Assembly: GCF_001570565.1 (NCBI RefSeq)
Contig: NZ_BBXE01000032.1
Span: forward strand, 105,799 to 169,798
Direction: 5' to 3'
Source: Herbidospora yilanensis
Lineage (GTDB): Bacteria; Actinomycetota; Actinomycetes; Streptosporangiales; Streptosporangiaceae
Length of the DNA: 64,000 bases
A program made the translations under genes and the position numbers. A model generated the notes under the pieces. It was given only the letters and a program-made list of their open reading frames with translations, searched no databases and was not told the origin of the DNA. Shown here one piece after another: positions 7,793-16,102 of the stretch (position 1 is the stretch's first letter; each line of letters opens with the position of its first letter).

Positions 7793-8292
7793 CGGGCGAC
7801 ACCGTGCGGATCGCCGCCATGACGGCGGGGCACGCCGACCAGGTGCTGGACATCTACCGGCTCGGCATCGAGGAAGGTCAGGCCACCTTCGAGACCCAGG
7901 CTCCCACCTGGGCCGGGTTCGACGCCGCCAAACTGCCCGGCCACCGCCACGTGGCCGTCGACACGACCGGGCGCGTCCTGGGCTGGGTCGCGGCGGTCGC
8001 GGTCTCCGACCGGTGCGCCTACGCCGGGGTCGTCGAGCACTCCGTCTACGTCCACCCCGAGGCCCGCAACCGCGGCGTCGGCTCCGCCCTGCTGGCCGCG
8101 CTCGTCTCCTCCACCGAGGCCGCCGGGATCTGGACCGTCCAGTCCGGAATCTTCCCCGAGAACACCGGCAGCCTGGTCCTCCATGAGCGCGCCGGATTCC
8201 GCGTGATCGGCATTCGGGAGCGCATCGGCCGGCACCACGGGGTGTGGCGCGACGTCGTCCTCGTCGAGCGCCGCAGCCCGATCATCACCTGA
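7789..8292 (+). CDS. GNAT acetyltransferase, ArsN/phosphinothricin-acetyltransferase type
   Basis: N-acetyltransferase of 167 residues. The family marks are FETQAPTW near residue 40, the acetyl-CoA pocket in YVHPEARNRGVGSALL, and the C-terminal block IFPENTGSLVLHERAGF followed by GVWRDVVL. Relatives acetylate phosphinothricin-like amino acids; the ArsN1 branch acts on the arsenic antibiotic arsinothricin. ATG 7789 overlaps the arsC stop, so it is the last gene of the arsenic operon, which favours the ArsN role over simple herbicide resistance. The substrate is inferred from context. Confidence 0.85.
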   Translation: MTGDTVRIAAMTAGHADQVLDIYRLGIEEGQATFETQAPTWAGFDAAKLPGHRHVAVDTTGRVLGWVAAVAVSDRCAYAGVVEHSVYVHPEARNRGVGSALLAALVSSTEAAGIWTVQSGIFPENTGSLVLHERAGFRVIGIRERIGRHHGVWRDVVLVERRSPIIT

Positions 8293-8394
8293 ATCCGGAC
8301 GGGCCGGTCGAGCACGCCGACCCAGAGTTTGCTCTTCCGCGGCGCCTGGGAACAGAGGAACCGGCGCCACCGTATCCACGGCGAGGTCGTCACC

Positions 8395-9381
8395 TCACGA
8401 GAAGCTCATCTCCGCCAGACCTTTCTCCACCGTCACGTCAGGCGAGTAGCCCAGTTCCCTCCGCGCGGCGGTGATGTCGTAGGAACGGTCACGGCCGGTG
8501 AAGCTCACCAGCCAGCTCGTCAGCGGGGGCGCCGTTCCGCGGCGGAGCAGGCGTGCCGTGCGGTCCATCATCGCCGCCATGGGCGCCGCGATCGCCAGAG
8601 GGACGCTGCGGCTCTTGGACAGATCCACGCCGCGGGTCGCCAGCAGGGGGGTGAGGAAGTCTCGGATGGGCATCGGCGTGCCGTCCGTCACGTAGTACAC
8701 CCCGCGGTGGCGGCCCCGTGTGAGCGCGCGGATCGCGGCACCGGCCAGGTTTTCGACGTGCACGAAGTCGACGATGTGCTTGCCGTGATCGATCCAGGCG
8801 AACCGTCCCGTCTCGGCGACCTTGACCAGTTCGTCGATCGTCGTCATTCCGCGGCCCCAGATGAACGGAGGCCGGAGCACGACCAGCTCGGTGTTCTCGT
8901 TGTGGGCTTTCAACAGCGCGCGCTCGGTGGCCAGCTTGACCCGGCTGTAGGCGATGTTCGGCCGGCCTTCCGGCGTCGACTCGTCGACGACGGGACGACG
9001 CTGACTGCCCGTGGAGACGGACGCGGCGCTGATGAGCACGAAGCGCCGCACCCCGGCCGCGGCGCTCGCGGCGTGCAGGGCGACGGTCGGCACGTGATTG
9101 GCCTGCTCGAAGAGGGAGTCGGGCCCCCAGAACTCCATGTGGGCCGCGACGTGCACGACCGCGTCGGCCTCGCACAGCCTGGCGAGCCAGATCGGCGCCG
9201 GGGAACCGGCCCGGCCGAGCTCGGCGAGATCGCCGGGAACGGCATCGGCTCCGGCCGCGCGTACCCGCTGAATGCTGGAGCCCGATCTGGCAAGCGCCGT
9301 GACCTCATGCCCTTCGGCGAGGAGGCGATGGACGAGAACGCCGCCGACGAAACCGCTGCCGCCGGTGACAAAGACCTTCAT
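8395..9381 (-). CDS. NAD(P)-dependent epimerase/dehydratase (SDR, 3-beta-HSD-like)
   Basis: Extended short-chain dehydrogenase of 328 residues acting on a sugar, sterol or other carbonyl/alcohol. The start at ATG 9381 gives the Rossmann motif TGGSGFVGG within the first 15 residues; a longer in-frame start would add an unlikely leader. The catalytic YxxxK is YSRVK, preceded by a Ser-rich strand (LISAASVSTG). The C-terminal substrate part has no telling motif. It is divergent from a MarR gene, which probably regulates it. Convergent with the arsenic operon on the other side. Confidence 0.85.
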   Translation of the reverse strand: MKVFVTGGSGFVGGVLVHRLLAEGHEVTALARSGSSIQRVRAAGADAVPGDLAELGRAGSPAPIWLARLCEADAVVHVAAHMEFWGPDSLFEQANHVPTVALHAASAAAGVRRFVLISAASVSTGSQRRPVVDESTPEGRPNIAYSRVKLATERALLKAHNENTELVVLRPPFIWGRGMTTIDELVKVAETGRFAWIDHGKHIVDFVHVENLAGAAIRALTRGRHRGVYYVTDGTPMPIRDFLTPLLATRGVDLSKSRSVPLAIAAPMAAMMDRTARLLRRGTAPPLTSWLVSFTGRDRSYDITAARRELGYSPDVTVEKGLAEMSFS

Positions 9382-9429
9382 GCTTGCACTCCTTGTAATT
9401 GAGTACGCACTTCTGGTGCGCGCCCGGCT

Positions 9430-9483
9430 GTCGATGCCCTCCAGATGCATAGTCATCAAATAGTTCGACATCAATGCATCGAC
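9430..9483. promoter_or_regulatory. long inverted repeat in the dehydrogenase/MarR divergent region
   Basis: GTCGATGC (9430-9437) and GCATCGAC (9476-9483) are a perfect 8-bp dyad with 38 bases between. Inside it lies a second pair, GATGCAT (9444-9450) and ATGCATC (9474-9480). The inner part is AT-rich (TAGTCATCAAATAGTTCGA). This is a plausible MarR binding region covering both promoters. Confidence 0.4.
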
Positions 9484-9530
9484 GCCTATGTAACCTCCCG
9501 TACGATGGGTGCGTCAAGTGGAGGTGGGCG

Positions 9531-9983
9531 ATGCCGCAGGCGAGGAAGAGCGTGACCGCAGCACAGGTCGCCGACGAGTTCAGTCGAACGGCGAAGGTGC
9601 TCGTACGTCACTTCAACGAGCGTCTGGGCGAGCACGGGGTGTCGACACCGAGGTCACGCCTGGTGGTGGAGGTGGCACGTTCGCAGCCGGTTCGGCTGAC
9701 CGAGCTCGCTCTCGCGGTCGGCATCGCCCAGGGGACCGCCTCCACCCTGGTCGACGCGCTCGTCCGTGACGGACTGCTCGAACGCCAGACCAGCGCCGAC
9801 GACCGCCGGTCCGTCCTCCTTCGAGTGACGGCGCAAGGGGCCGCACTGGCCCAGGACTGGACGGCCGGCTATGAACTGGCGGCGGAAGAGCTGTTCAGGC
9901 CACTCACCCCCGAGCAGTTGTCGACGCTGGTCGACATACTGCGGACCCTCAGCGCCGACGAGGCGTCGCCCGCCGGCGGCTGA
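9531..9983 (+). CDS. MarR-family transcriptional regulator
   Basis: Winged-helix regulator of 150 residues. I use ATG 9531, which has GTGGAGG 7-12 bases upstream; a longer frame from 9474 would run through the promoter. The DNA-binding part shows LTELALAVGIAQGTASTLV and the wing DRRSVLLRVTAQG, the typical MarR DxRxxxxxLT pattern. Its ligand would be a small lipophilic or aromatic compound (family knowledge). The divergent reductase gene is the likely target. Confidence 0.88.
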   Translation: MPQARKSVTAAQVADEFSRTAKVLVRHFNERLGEHGVSTPRSRLVVEVARSQPVRLTELALAVGIAQGTASTLVDALVRDGLLERQTSADDRRSVLLRVTAQGAALAQDWTAGYELAAEELFRPLTPEQLSTLVDILRTLSADEASPAGG

Positions 9984-10057
9984 GGAAGACGTCGCCGGAG
10001 CGTTGAGCCCAGAATCCTCAGTGGCCAGGCGTCTTCGCAGGCCGGGATCACGAGACG

Positions 10058-10999
10058 TCAGGCGTCGTCCCGCTTATCCAGCCATGTGAGAATGGCCTGG
10101 TTTGTCTCTTCGGGTCTTTCCCGCTGGATCCAGTGGCCGCAGTCCAGGCAGACCACTTCCACGTCGGGCACGAACTCTGCCAGGTTCTCCGACCTCGCGA
10201 CCGGGTCCCGGTCGCCGTAGATCATGAGGGCGGGCCGGTGGATGATCGGGTCCACGTCCGCCAGGAGACGCCAGTTGCGGTCGAGGTTCCTGTACCAGTT
10301 GATACCGCCGGTGAATCCGGATGTTTCGAAGGCGGAGACGAGGATGGCCAGTTCGTTGTCGCTCATGATGGGTTCGCCGAGGGGTGTTCGCGCTCGGGCG
10401 AGGTTGATCAGTGCCATGCCCGGCTGAGGCTCCGGCGGCGGCTGGTTCTTCCGGTACAGGTTGCGGAGGAACTGGGCGGTGTTGTCTTCGAACACGGCGT
10501 CGGCGACGCCCGGCTGCCGGTTGAAGTGGACGAAGTAGAAGTCGCCGCCGAGCATGTCCTCCATGGACTCGATCCACGGCTTTTCCCCGCGCTCCTGGTA
10601 GGGCAAGCTCAGGTTGATCACCTTGTTCACACGGGTGGGGTGCAGCAGGGTCAGGCCCCAGACGACGAACGCGCCCCAGTCGTGGCCGATGAAGGTGGCG
10701 TCTTGGTATCCGTAGTGGTCCAGGAGCGCGACGAGGTCACCCGACAGGTGTTCGATGTCGTAGTCCGTCACCTCGGCCGGGCGGGAGGAGTTGCCGTAGC
10801 CGCGCTGGTTCGGGGCGATGACGTGGTAGCCGGCCGCGGCGAGGGCGGGCATCTGGTGGCGCCAGGTGAAGGCGTGGTCGGGCCAGCCGTGGCAGAGCAC
10901 GATGGGCCTTCCCGCGTTCTCTCGGCCCGCTTCGAAGACTTCGAGTTCCACCCCGTTGACCGGAATGAGGGTTGGCTTGGGGAAATCGGTTGAGATCAC
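10058..10999 (-). CDS. epoxide hydrolase (alpha/beta fold, EphA/soluble-EH type)
   Basis: Opens epoxides with water to give diols. In 313 residues it shows the oxyanion motif HGWP (37-40), the nucleophile elbow GHDWGA with Asp107, lid-domain tyrosines (the family's TGGINWYRN block is present), the acid in IYGDRDPV and the catalytic His in CGHWIQRERPEE. This is the complete active-site set of soluble epoxide hydrolases. Some relatives are haloalkane dehalogenases, but the GGINWYRN block argues for epoxide hydrolase. Divergent from the WYL regulator, which may control it. Confidence 0.92.
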   Translation of the reverse strand: MISTDFPKPTLIPVNGVELEVFEAGRENAGRPIVLCHGWPDHAFTWRHQMPALAAAGYHVIAPNQRGYGNSSRPAEVTDYDIEHLSGDLVALLDHYGYQDATFIGHDWGAFVVWGLTLLHPTRVNKVINLSLPYQERGEKPWIESMEDMLGGDFYFVHFNRQPGVADAVFEDNTAQFLRNLYRKNQPPPEPQPGMALINLARARTPLGEPIMSDNELAILVSAFETSGFTGGINWYRNLDRNWRLLADVDPIIHRPALMIYGDRDPVARSENLAEFVPDVEVVCLDCGHWIQRERPEETNQAILTWLDKRDDA

Positions 11000-11061
11000 G
11001 TCGCCATCCTGACGCCGAAATCGGTCACCTCATGACCGGTTTGTGTGGGAGTTTTGCGGGC

Positions 11062-12009
11062 GTGCGAACCGACCGGCTGGTGGCCGTCCTCCTCATGCTG
11101 CAACGGCGCGAGCAGGTGACGGCGGCAGAGGTCGCCCGGGAGCTGGAGGTCTCCGAGCGCACCGCCCGCCGCGACCTCGACGCCCTGGCCATGGCCGGGG
11201 TGCCCGTGTACTCCACGCAAGGACGGGGCGGCGGCTGGCGCCTGGTGGGCGGCGCCCGTACCGACCTGTCCGGGTTGACCGCGGGTGAGGCCCGCGCCCT
11301 GTTCCTGGTCGCCGGCCCGGCCTCGGCCGCGACCCCGGCCGTGAAAGCAGCCCTGCGCAAACTCGTCCAAGCCCTGCCGGAACCCTTCCGCGCCCAAGCC
11401 GAGGCAGCAGCATCATCCTTGGTCATGGACCCGCGACGATGGGGGTCGAGCCGGGTCGAGCACCGACCACCTCGTTTCCTCGACGACCTCCAGGACGCGG
11501 TGATCCGCGGCGTCCGGGTGCGGCTCGGCTATGTCGATGGCAAAGACGCCGAAACCGAGAGGACCGTCCACCCGCTGGGCATCGTCGCCAAAGGCCCGGT
11601 GTGGTATCTCGTCTGCCACACCGAGGCCGGCCGACGGACCTTCCGGATCGACCGCGTGACATCCGCCGACCCGACCGGCGATCCCGTGCACCGGCCCGAG
11701 GACTTCGACCTCGCCGAGAGCTGGCACGAGATCGCCGACGAGATCGACCGCAAACGAACCCCTCTGGAGGCCCAGGCCGTCTGCGCGCCCCACGCCATGG
11801 GCATTCTCCGGATCGGGTTCGGCGACCGACTCGAAGTCGGAGGCACCACGACCGACGGACGCATCGACGTCGTGATCCGCGGCCACGACGACTACACCCT
11901 CGCCGGCGAACTCGCCGGGCTGGTCGAATGGCTCGAAGTGACCGGCCCCCCGGGTGTGCGAGACCACCTGGCCTCGATCGGCAACGCCCTCGTCGAGCGA
12001 TATAGCTGA
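11062..12009 (+). CDS. WYL-domain transcriptional regulator (YafY type)
   Basis: HTH-WYL regulator of 315 residues. I choose GTG 11062 (GGGAG about 9 bases upstream), which gives the family's usual start RTDRLVAVLLMLQ; ATG 11032 is the alternative. The HTH (about residues 15-55) reads VTAAEVARELEVSERTARRDL. The WYL ligand-sensing domain is in the middle (HPLGIVAKGPVWYLVCHT, then FRIDRV), followed by the C-terminal extension. It lies divergent from the epoxide hydrolase with only 62 bases between, so it probably senses a related compound or acts as an autoregulator. Confidence 0.87.
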   Translation: MRTDRLVAVLLMLQRREQVTAAEVARELEVSERTARRDLDALAMAGVPVYSTQGRGGGWRLVGGARTDLSGLTAGEARALFLVAGPASAATPAVKAALRKLVQALPEPFRAQAEAAASSLVMDPRRWGSSRVEHRPPRFLDDLQDAVIRGVRVRLGYVDGKDAETERTVHPLGIVAKGPVWYLVCHTEAGRRTFRIDRVTSADPTGDPVHRPEDFDLAESWHEIADEIDRKRTPLEAQAVCAPHAMGILRIGFGDRLEVGGTTTDGRIDVVIRGHDDYTLAGELAGLVEWLEVTGPPGVRDHLASIGNALVERYS

Positions 12010-12084
12010 CGCGCCGGCGCTTCGCGGCGTGACCTGCGAACCCACGCGGGGAATCCGTCGAGCGTGTGACATTCTGCCGCCGGC

Positions 12085-13308
12085 TCACGCCCCGGTGGGC
12101 TCCAGACCCGCGCGCGACGCCTCAGGTGAGAGTTGACCGAGGTGAGGTCCCGTGACGACGTCGACGACGGTGAGAGCCATCGCCAAGGCGCCGTCGATGG
12201 CGGCGCGTTCCGCGGCCGGGCCTGTCGCGTCTGCGGCGAACTCGGGGGTGTGCGGCCAGGACGTACTCCCGAGGACCGCGATGAGAGGGTGGATCGACGG
12301 CACCACGTGCGACACGTTTCCCATGTCGGTGGACCCGGCCGGAGGGCGCGGCCGTTCGTGTATTTCGCGGCCGAGCGATGCGAGGCTGCGGTCCCATGCG
12401 GCCGCCAGGATCGGATCCTGGCGCATGTCGGCGTAGGTCGGCTCCGCCTCATCCCAGCTCCATGTGCATCCCGCCGCGGTCGCTCCTCCCTCGAAGCAGG
12501 TGAGAATTCGTCGTCGTGTCTCTTGCAGGTCCTCAAGGGTGTCGGCGCGAACCTCGACTTGCACGGCGGCCGCGGCGGGGATGACATTGGTCGTCTGCCC
12601 GCCCTCGGAGACGAACGCGTTGGCGCGAACGCCGTCGGGGAGATGCTGGCGGAGCAGACCGAGGGCGACGAGTGCGATCGTCGCCGCGTTCGAGGCGTTG
12701 TCGCTGGTCGGCGTAGGCCCGCCCGCGTGTCCCGGCCGGCCTTGGAACATGATGTGCATTCGGCACACGGCCTGCGTGCGGACATCGAGGCAGCGGACGT
12801 CCTCGCCGGGAGCACCGTGCACCATGAGGGAGAACGTGACGTCGTCCCACGCGCCCGCGTCCAGCATGATCACCTTTCCGCCGCCGTGCTCCTCCGCGGG
12901 GGTGCCGAGCAGCTTGATACGGAGGCCGATTCGATCGGCGACGGCCGTCAGCGCGATGGCCGCGCCGACCGCTGCCGCGCCGATGATGTTGTGACCACAC
13001 GCGTGACCGATGCCGGGGAGCGCGTCGTACTCGGCGCAGATGGCCACGGTCACGTCGCCGCTCCCGTAGGTCGCCTCGACCGCGGTGTCGAGTCCATACG
13101 CGCCGATCGCGACGTCGAAGCCCGCGGCCTCGAGCTCTCGCGCGACGAGGGCCGACGCGTGGCGCTCCTGGAAGGCGATCTCGGGGACTCGGTGTATCTC
13201 TCGGCTGAGTGCGATCGCGGACTCCTCCCATTCCGTCCGGGAGGCGAGGACCGCCTCCCGGACGGAGTCGGACGATTCCGGGTGGGAGGGGCGTGCTGCG
13301 GTGGTCAT
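12085..13308 (-). CDS. M20-family amidohydrolase (N-acyl amino acid / aminoacylase type)
   Basis: Metal-dependent amidase of 407 residues, similar to AbgB/IAA-amino-acid hydrolases that split N-acyl or aminobenzoyl amino acids. Visible blocks: ICAEYDALPGIGHACGHN with the metal-binding Asp/His set, GTPAEEHGGGK with the catalytic Glu pair, the dimerisation domain with FQGRPGHAGGPTP, and the C-terminal metal His in SWPHTPEF. The start at ATG 13308 overlaps the stop of the transporter gene upstream (ATGA), so importer and hydrolase form one operon. Confidence 0.88.
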   Translation of the reverse strand: MTTAARPSHPESSDSVREAVLASRTEWEESAIALSREIHRVPEIAFQERHASALVARELEAAGFDVAIGAYGLDTAVEATYGSGDVTVAICAEYDALPGIGHACGHNIIGAAAVGAAIALTAVADRIGLRIKLLGTPAEEHGGGKVIMLDAGAWDDVTFSLMVHGAPGEDVRCLDVRTQAVCRMHIMFQGRPGHAGGPTPTSDNASNAATIALVALGLLRQHLPDGVRANAFVSEGGQTTNVIPAAAAVQVEVRADTLEDLQETRRRILTCFEGGATAAGCTWSWDEAEPTYADMRQDPILAAAWDRSLASLGREIHERPRPPAGSTDMGNVSHVVPSIHPLIAVLGSTSWPHTPEFAADATGPAAERAAIDGALAMALTVVDVVTGPHLGQLSPEASRAGLEPTGA

Positions 13309-14759
13309 CTTTCCTCGATCGGTTCGGCGGTGGATGTCTCGTCGGTGTCGGGTTCTCTCGCCACGCGCATCCGCAGGGCCAGGGCGGAGAGCGTCAGGGA
13401 GATCGCCAGGCAGATCCCCCAGACGGCGAAGAACGACAGTGGCGTCGAACTCACCGCGGTCGATCCTTCGACGTTCCGCGTGGTGACGAAGAGGGACATC
13501 ACCAGCGCGAAGACGGCGCCCGCGGCCGCGCCCGCCGCCGTGCGCGCGGTGTTGAACAACGCCGAGGCGATGCCCACGGAATCGGCGGGTGCGTTGCGCA
13601 CCACGATCGAGGGGAGGACGGCGAGGAGGACACCGGCGGAAAGACCGCCCATGGCCATCCAGGCGATGAACATCGCCGTCGACCCGGAGAAGACGATCAT
13701 GAGGACGAAGCTCGCCCCCGCGACGACACCGGCCAGCGCGACGGCTCTCGGCGGGGTGATCCACCGTGCGAGGCGTTCGCCCAGCAGCGTCCCGGCGAAC
13801 GCGGCGATCGCGTAGAGCACGATGACGGCGCCGGCGCCGGCCGGGGGCAGACCGAGTCCGTATCCCTCCCGGGCCGGATCGCTGAGAAGCCAGAGGAAGC
13901 TCGCGGTCTGCCCGCCGTAGGTCTGCGCTCCGAAGAGTGCGGATACGACGATCGGCAGGCCGATGCCGCTCTTCGCCAGCATCGACAGATCGACCAGGGG
14001 GTTCTCCACCCGGCGCTCCACGAACACCCAGAGCGTGAGCACGGCGGCGCCGCCGAGCACCAGAGAGAGGGTCCTCGCCTCAAGCCAGCCCCAGGCGCCG
14101 CCGTTGGAGATTCCCGTGAGGGTGGCGAGGAGACCGACAGTGAGCAGGATCGCGCCTGCCCAGTCGATGCGGCCCGTCTTGCGTACGGTCGTCTCGGGCA
14201 CGAGGAAGATCACCACTGGAACGCACAGGGCGATGAAGATCGCGGGGAACAGCAGGACCACGTTCAGGTTCTGCGTCGAGGCGTACAGCAGGCCAGAGGC
14301 GAGCGAGCCCACGGCCGCGCCGAGAGTGAGGGCACCGACCAGGACGCCGATGTTCCTGCCTGCCGACTTCGCGTCGCGGGAGCGGACGATCGCGAACTCA
14401 AGCGGCAGGAAAGCCGCCAGCGGCGCCTGAAGCGCGCGACCGAGAAGGAACAACTCGAAGGTCGGCGCGAGAGCGACGACCAGCGAGCCGACGGCGACGA
14501 GTGCCGCGGCGGCGACGAGGAGCCGCTTGTGACCGAACATGTCCCCGAGCTTCGCCAGGATCGGCACACACGCGACCGTGACCAGCATGTACATCGCGTT
14601 GACCCAGTTGAGGGAGCCCGCACTGACGGAGAACTGCTGCCCGATCGCCGCGAGCAGAGGCGAGAACCACCCCTGCAGCATGCCGCTCCCCAGCTCCATG
14701 ACGACCAGGAAGCCCACGACGCCGAACGGCGATCGGGAGCGGAAGGCGAATCGCATCAT
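13305..14759 (-). CDS. MFS transporter
   Basis: Membrane transporter of the major facilitator superfamily, 484 residues with about 14 hydrophobic segments (DHA2-like layout). The MFS signature between helices 2 and 3 reads LAKLGDMFGHKRLLV. ATG 14759 has TTGGAG six bases upstream. It shares an operon with the M20 amidohydrolase, so uptake of the amide substrate is as likely as drug efflux. The AsnC-type gene on the other strand upstream is the probable regulator. Confidence 0.88.
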   Translation of the reverse strand: MMRFAFRSRSPFGVVGFLVVMELGSGMLQGWFSPLLAAIGQQFSVSAGSLNWVNAMYMLVTVACVPILAKLGDMFGHKRLLVAAAALVAVGSLVVALAPTFELFLLGRALQAPLAAFLPLEFAIVRSRDAKSAGRNIGVLVGALTLGAAVGSLASGLLYASTQNLNVVLLFPAIFIALCVPVVIFLVPETTVRKTGRIDWAGAILLTVGLLATLTGISNGGAWGWLEARTLSLVLGGAAVLTLWVFVERRVENPLVDLSMLAKSGIGLPIVVSALFGAQTYGGQTASFLWLLSDPAREGYGLGLPPAGAGAVIVLYAIAAFAGTLLGERLARWITPPRAVALAGVVAGASFVLMIVFSGSTAMFIAWMAMGGLSAGVLLAVLPSIVVRNAPADSVGIASALFNTARTAAGAAAGAVFALVMSLFVTTRNVEGSTAVSSTPLSFFAVWGICLAISLTLSALALRMRVAREPDTDETSTAEPIEER

Positions 14760-14763
14760 CAAT

Positions 14764-14919
14764 GACTCCAATGTCAGCGCGTGCACGGACGCGCGTCACG
14801 GTGGAGCCGGTGCCGCCACCGGCCGCGGTGGTCACGCTCGGGTGGGTGCGGGCGTCGATCACGCCCGGCGTGACGAGCGCGCCGCCGAGGTTCTCCACGT
14901 CCTCGCGCCGACCGTATCG
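14764..14919 (-). pseudogene. relic of an amidohydrolase, imidazolonepropionase-like
   Basis: Minus-strand codons from about 14919 read RYGRREDVENLGGALVTPGV, then IDARTHP, then TTAAGGGTGSTVTRVRARAD. The first part matches the metal-site strand of amidohydrolases (VTPGxIDxHTH, with the first metal His changed to Arg). The second resembles the GGGIxSTVxATR block of imidazolonepropionase. About 35-40 residues that normally separate the two are missing, and the rest of the gene is absent. A decayed gene is the simplest reading. It lies between the transporter start and the AsnC gene. Confidence 0.5.
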
Positions 14920-14995
14920 CCGAGGCCGTGATCAGGCGATTTCAAGCGAGTCATGTGCTGATAGTCGTACGCCGACGGCACTAGGGTGACAGTTC

Positions 14996-16051
14996 ATGGA
15001 CGAAGAAGACAACAATCCGCAGATTCGCGGCCTGGACGAGATCGACAGGCGACTGATCCACGCGCTTCAGATCCATCCCCGGGCGCGATGGGCGGCGATC
15101 GCACCGATCGTGGGGGTGGATTCGGTGACGCTCTCCCGCCGCTGGGAACGCCTGTCCGGCGACGGTCTCGCCTGGATCACCGGGCATCCGGGGGCGAACG
15201 CCCGCGGACCCTGCGCGATCCTCGAAGTGGAATCCCACCCTGGTTCGACCCTGGAGATCGCTCAGGCGCTGGCGGCCGATCGGGAGGCGTTCACCGTCGA
15301 CCTCACCGCAGGCGGCCGCGACATGCTGGTCATCGCGGGCGCCGAGAGCCTGGACGCCCTCGGCGAGTACGTCATGACCCGGATGCGTCGGCTTGAGGGC
15401 GTCCGGGCGACGCGGACGCATCTCCTGTCCTCGCCGTTCACCGACGCGGGTCAGTGGCGACTCCGCTCGCTGAGCGCCGCCGAGGTCGCCGCGGTCAAAC
15501 GCACGGTCCCGGCCGACGCGCCCGAATCGGTGCGCATCGACCCCCGGCTTGAGCGTGAGCTCCTGAAACTGCTCGGTGTGAACGGGCGGGTGACCATCGC
15601 CTCGATGGCGAGGGTTCTCGACGTCAGTGAGCGGCGCGTGCGGGAGACCATGGCTTCGCTGGCGAGCGGCGGCCGCCTGGTGGTTCGTCTCGACCTCGCG
15701 CGGGCGCACTCCGGCTGGCCCGTGCACGCATGGTATTTCCTGCGGGTCCCCGCCAGGCTGACCGCTCGGGCGGGGGCCGCCCTCGCCGGCATCAGCGAGG
15801 TCCGCCTCGCCGTCTCGACGATCGGCCCGTGCAATCTCGTCCTCTCCGTCTGGATGAAGACGCTGGCGGACGTTCAGAGGCTTGAGGTGGCGATCGAGGA
15901 GAACATCCCGGAAGTGGCCATCGCGGATCGATCGCTGGTGCTGCGGACGCTCAAGAAGGAGGGCCGCCACCTCGACGCGAACGGGAACGCAACCGGCGAT
16001 TTTGTGCCGCTTCTGATGTCTTTCACGCGTGCGGGAGCGCCTCTGCGATAG
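14996..16051 (+). CDS. Lrp/AsnC-family regulator with duplicated domains
   Basis: Transcription regulator of 351 residues, about twice the length of a classic Lrp. Each half has an HTH followed by an alpha-beta ligand (RAM-like) domain. The first HTH reads LDEIDRRLIHALQIHPRARW; the second lies near residues 185-225 (LERELLKLLGVNGRVTIASM). Such double proteins occur in actinomycetes as self-contained regulators. It is divergent from the MFS/M20 operon and upstream of serine dehydratase, fitting control by an amino acid or its derivative. Confidence 0.85.
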   Translation: MDEEDNNPQIRGLDEIDRRLIHALQIHPRARWAAIAPIVGVDSVTLSRRWERLSGDGLAWITGHPGANARGPCAILEVESHPGSTLEIAQALAADREAFTVDLTAGGRDMLVIAGAESLDALGEYVMTRMRRLEGVRATRTHLLSSPFTDAGQWRLRSLSAAEVAAVKRTVPADAPESVRIDPRLERELLKLLGVNGRVTIASMARVLDVSERRVRETMASLASGGRLVVRLDLARAHSGWPVHAWYFLRVPARLTARAGAALAGISEVRLAVSTIGPCNLVLSVWMKTLADVQRLEVAIEENIPEVAIADRSLVLRTLKKEGRHLDANGNATGDFVPLLMSFTRAGAPLR

Positions 16052-16102
16052 AAACCTGCATCGTATGGATCTGGGCCGTCATGGTGCGTACGGTCGTCAT
16101 TC

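Noticed and set aside
8341..8369. GGCGCC-GGCGCC hairpin as terminator after the acetyltransferase
   Set aside because: Six-base self-complementary arms are common by chance in this GC-rich DNA.
12133..13815. Plus-strand frame of 560 codons over the M20 amidohydrolase
   Set aside because: Antisense shadow; no family features.
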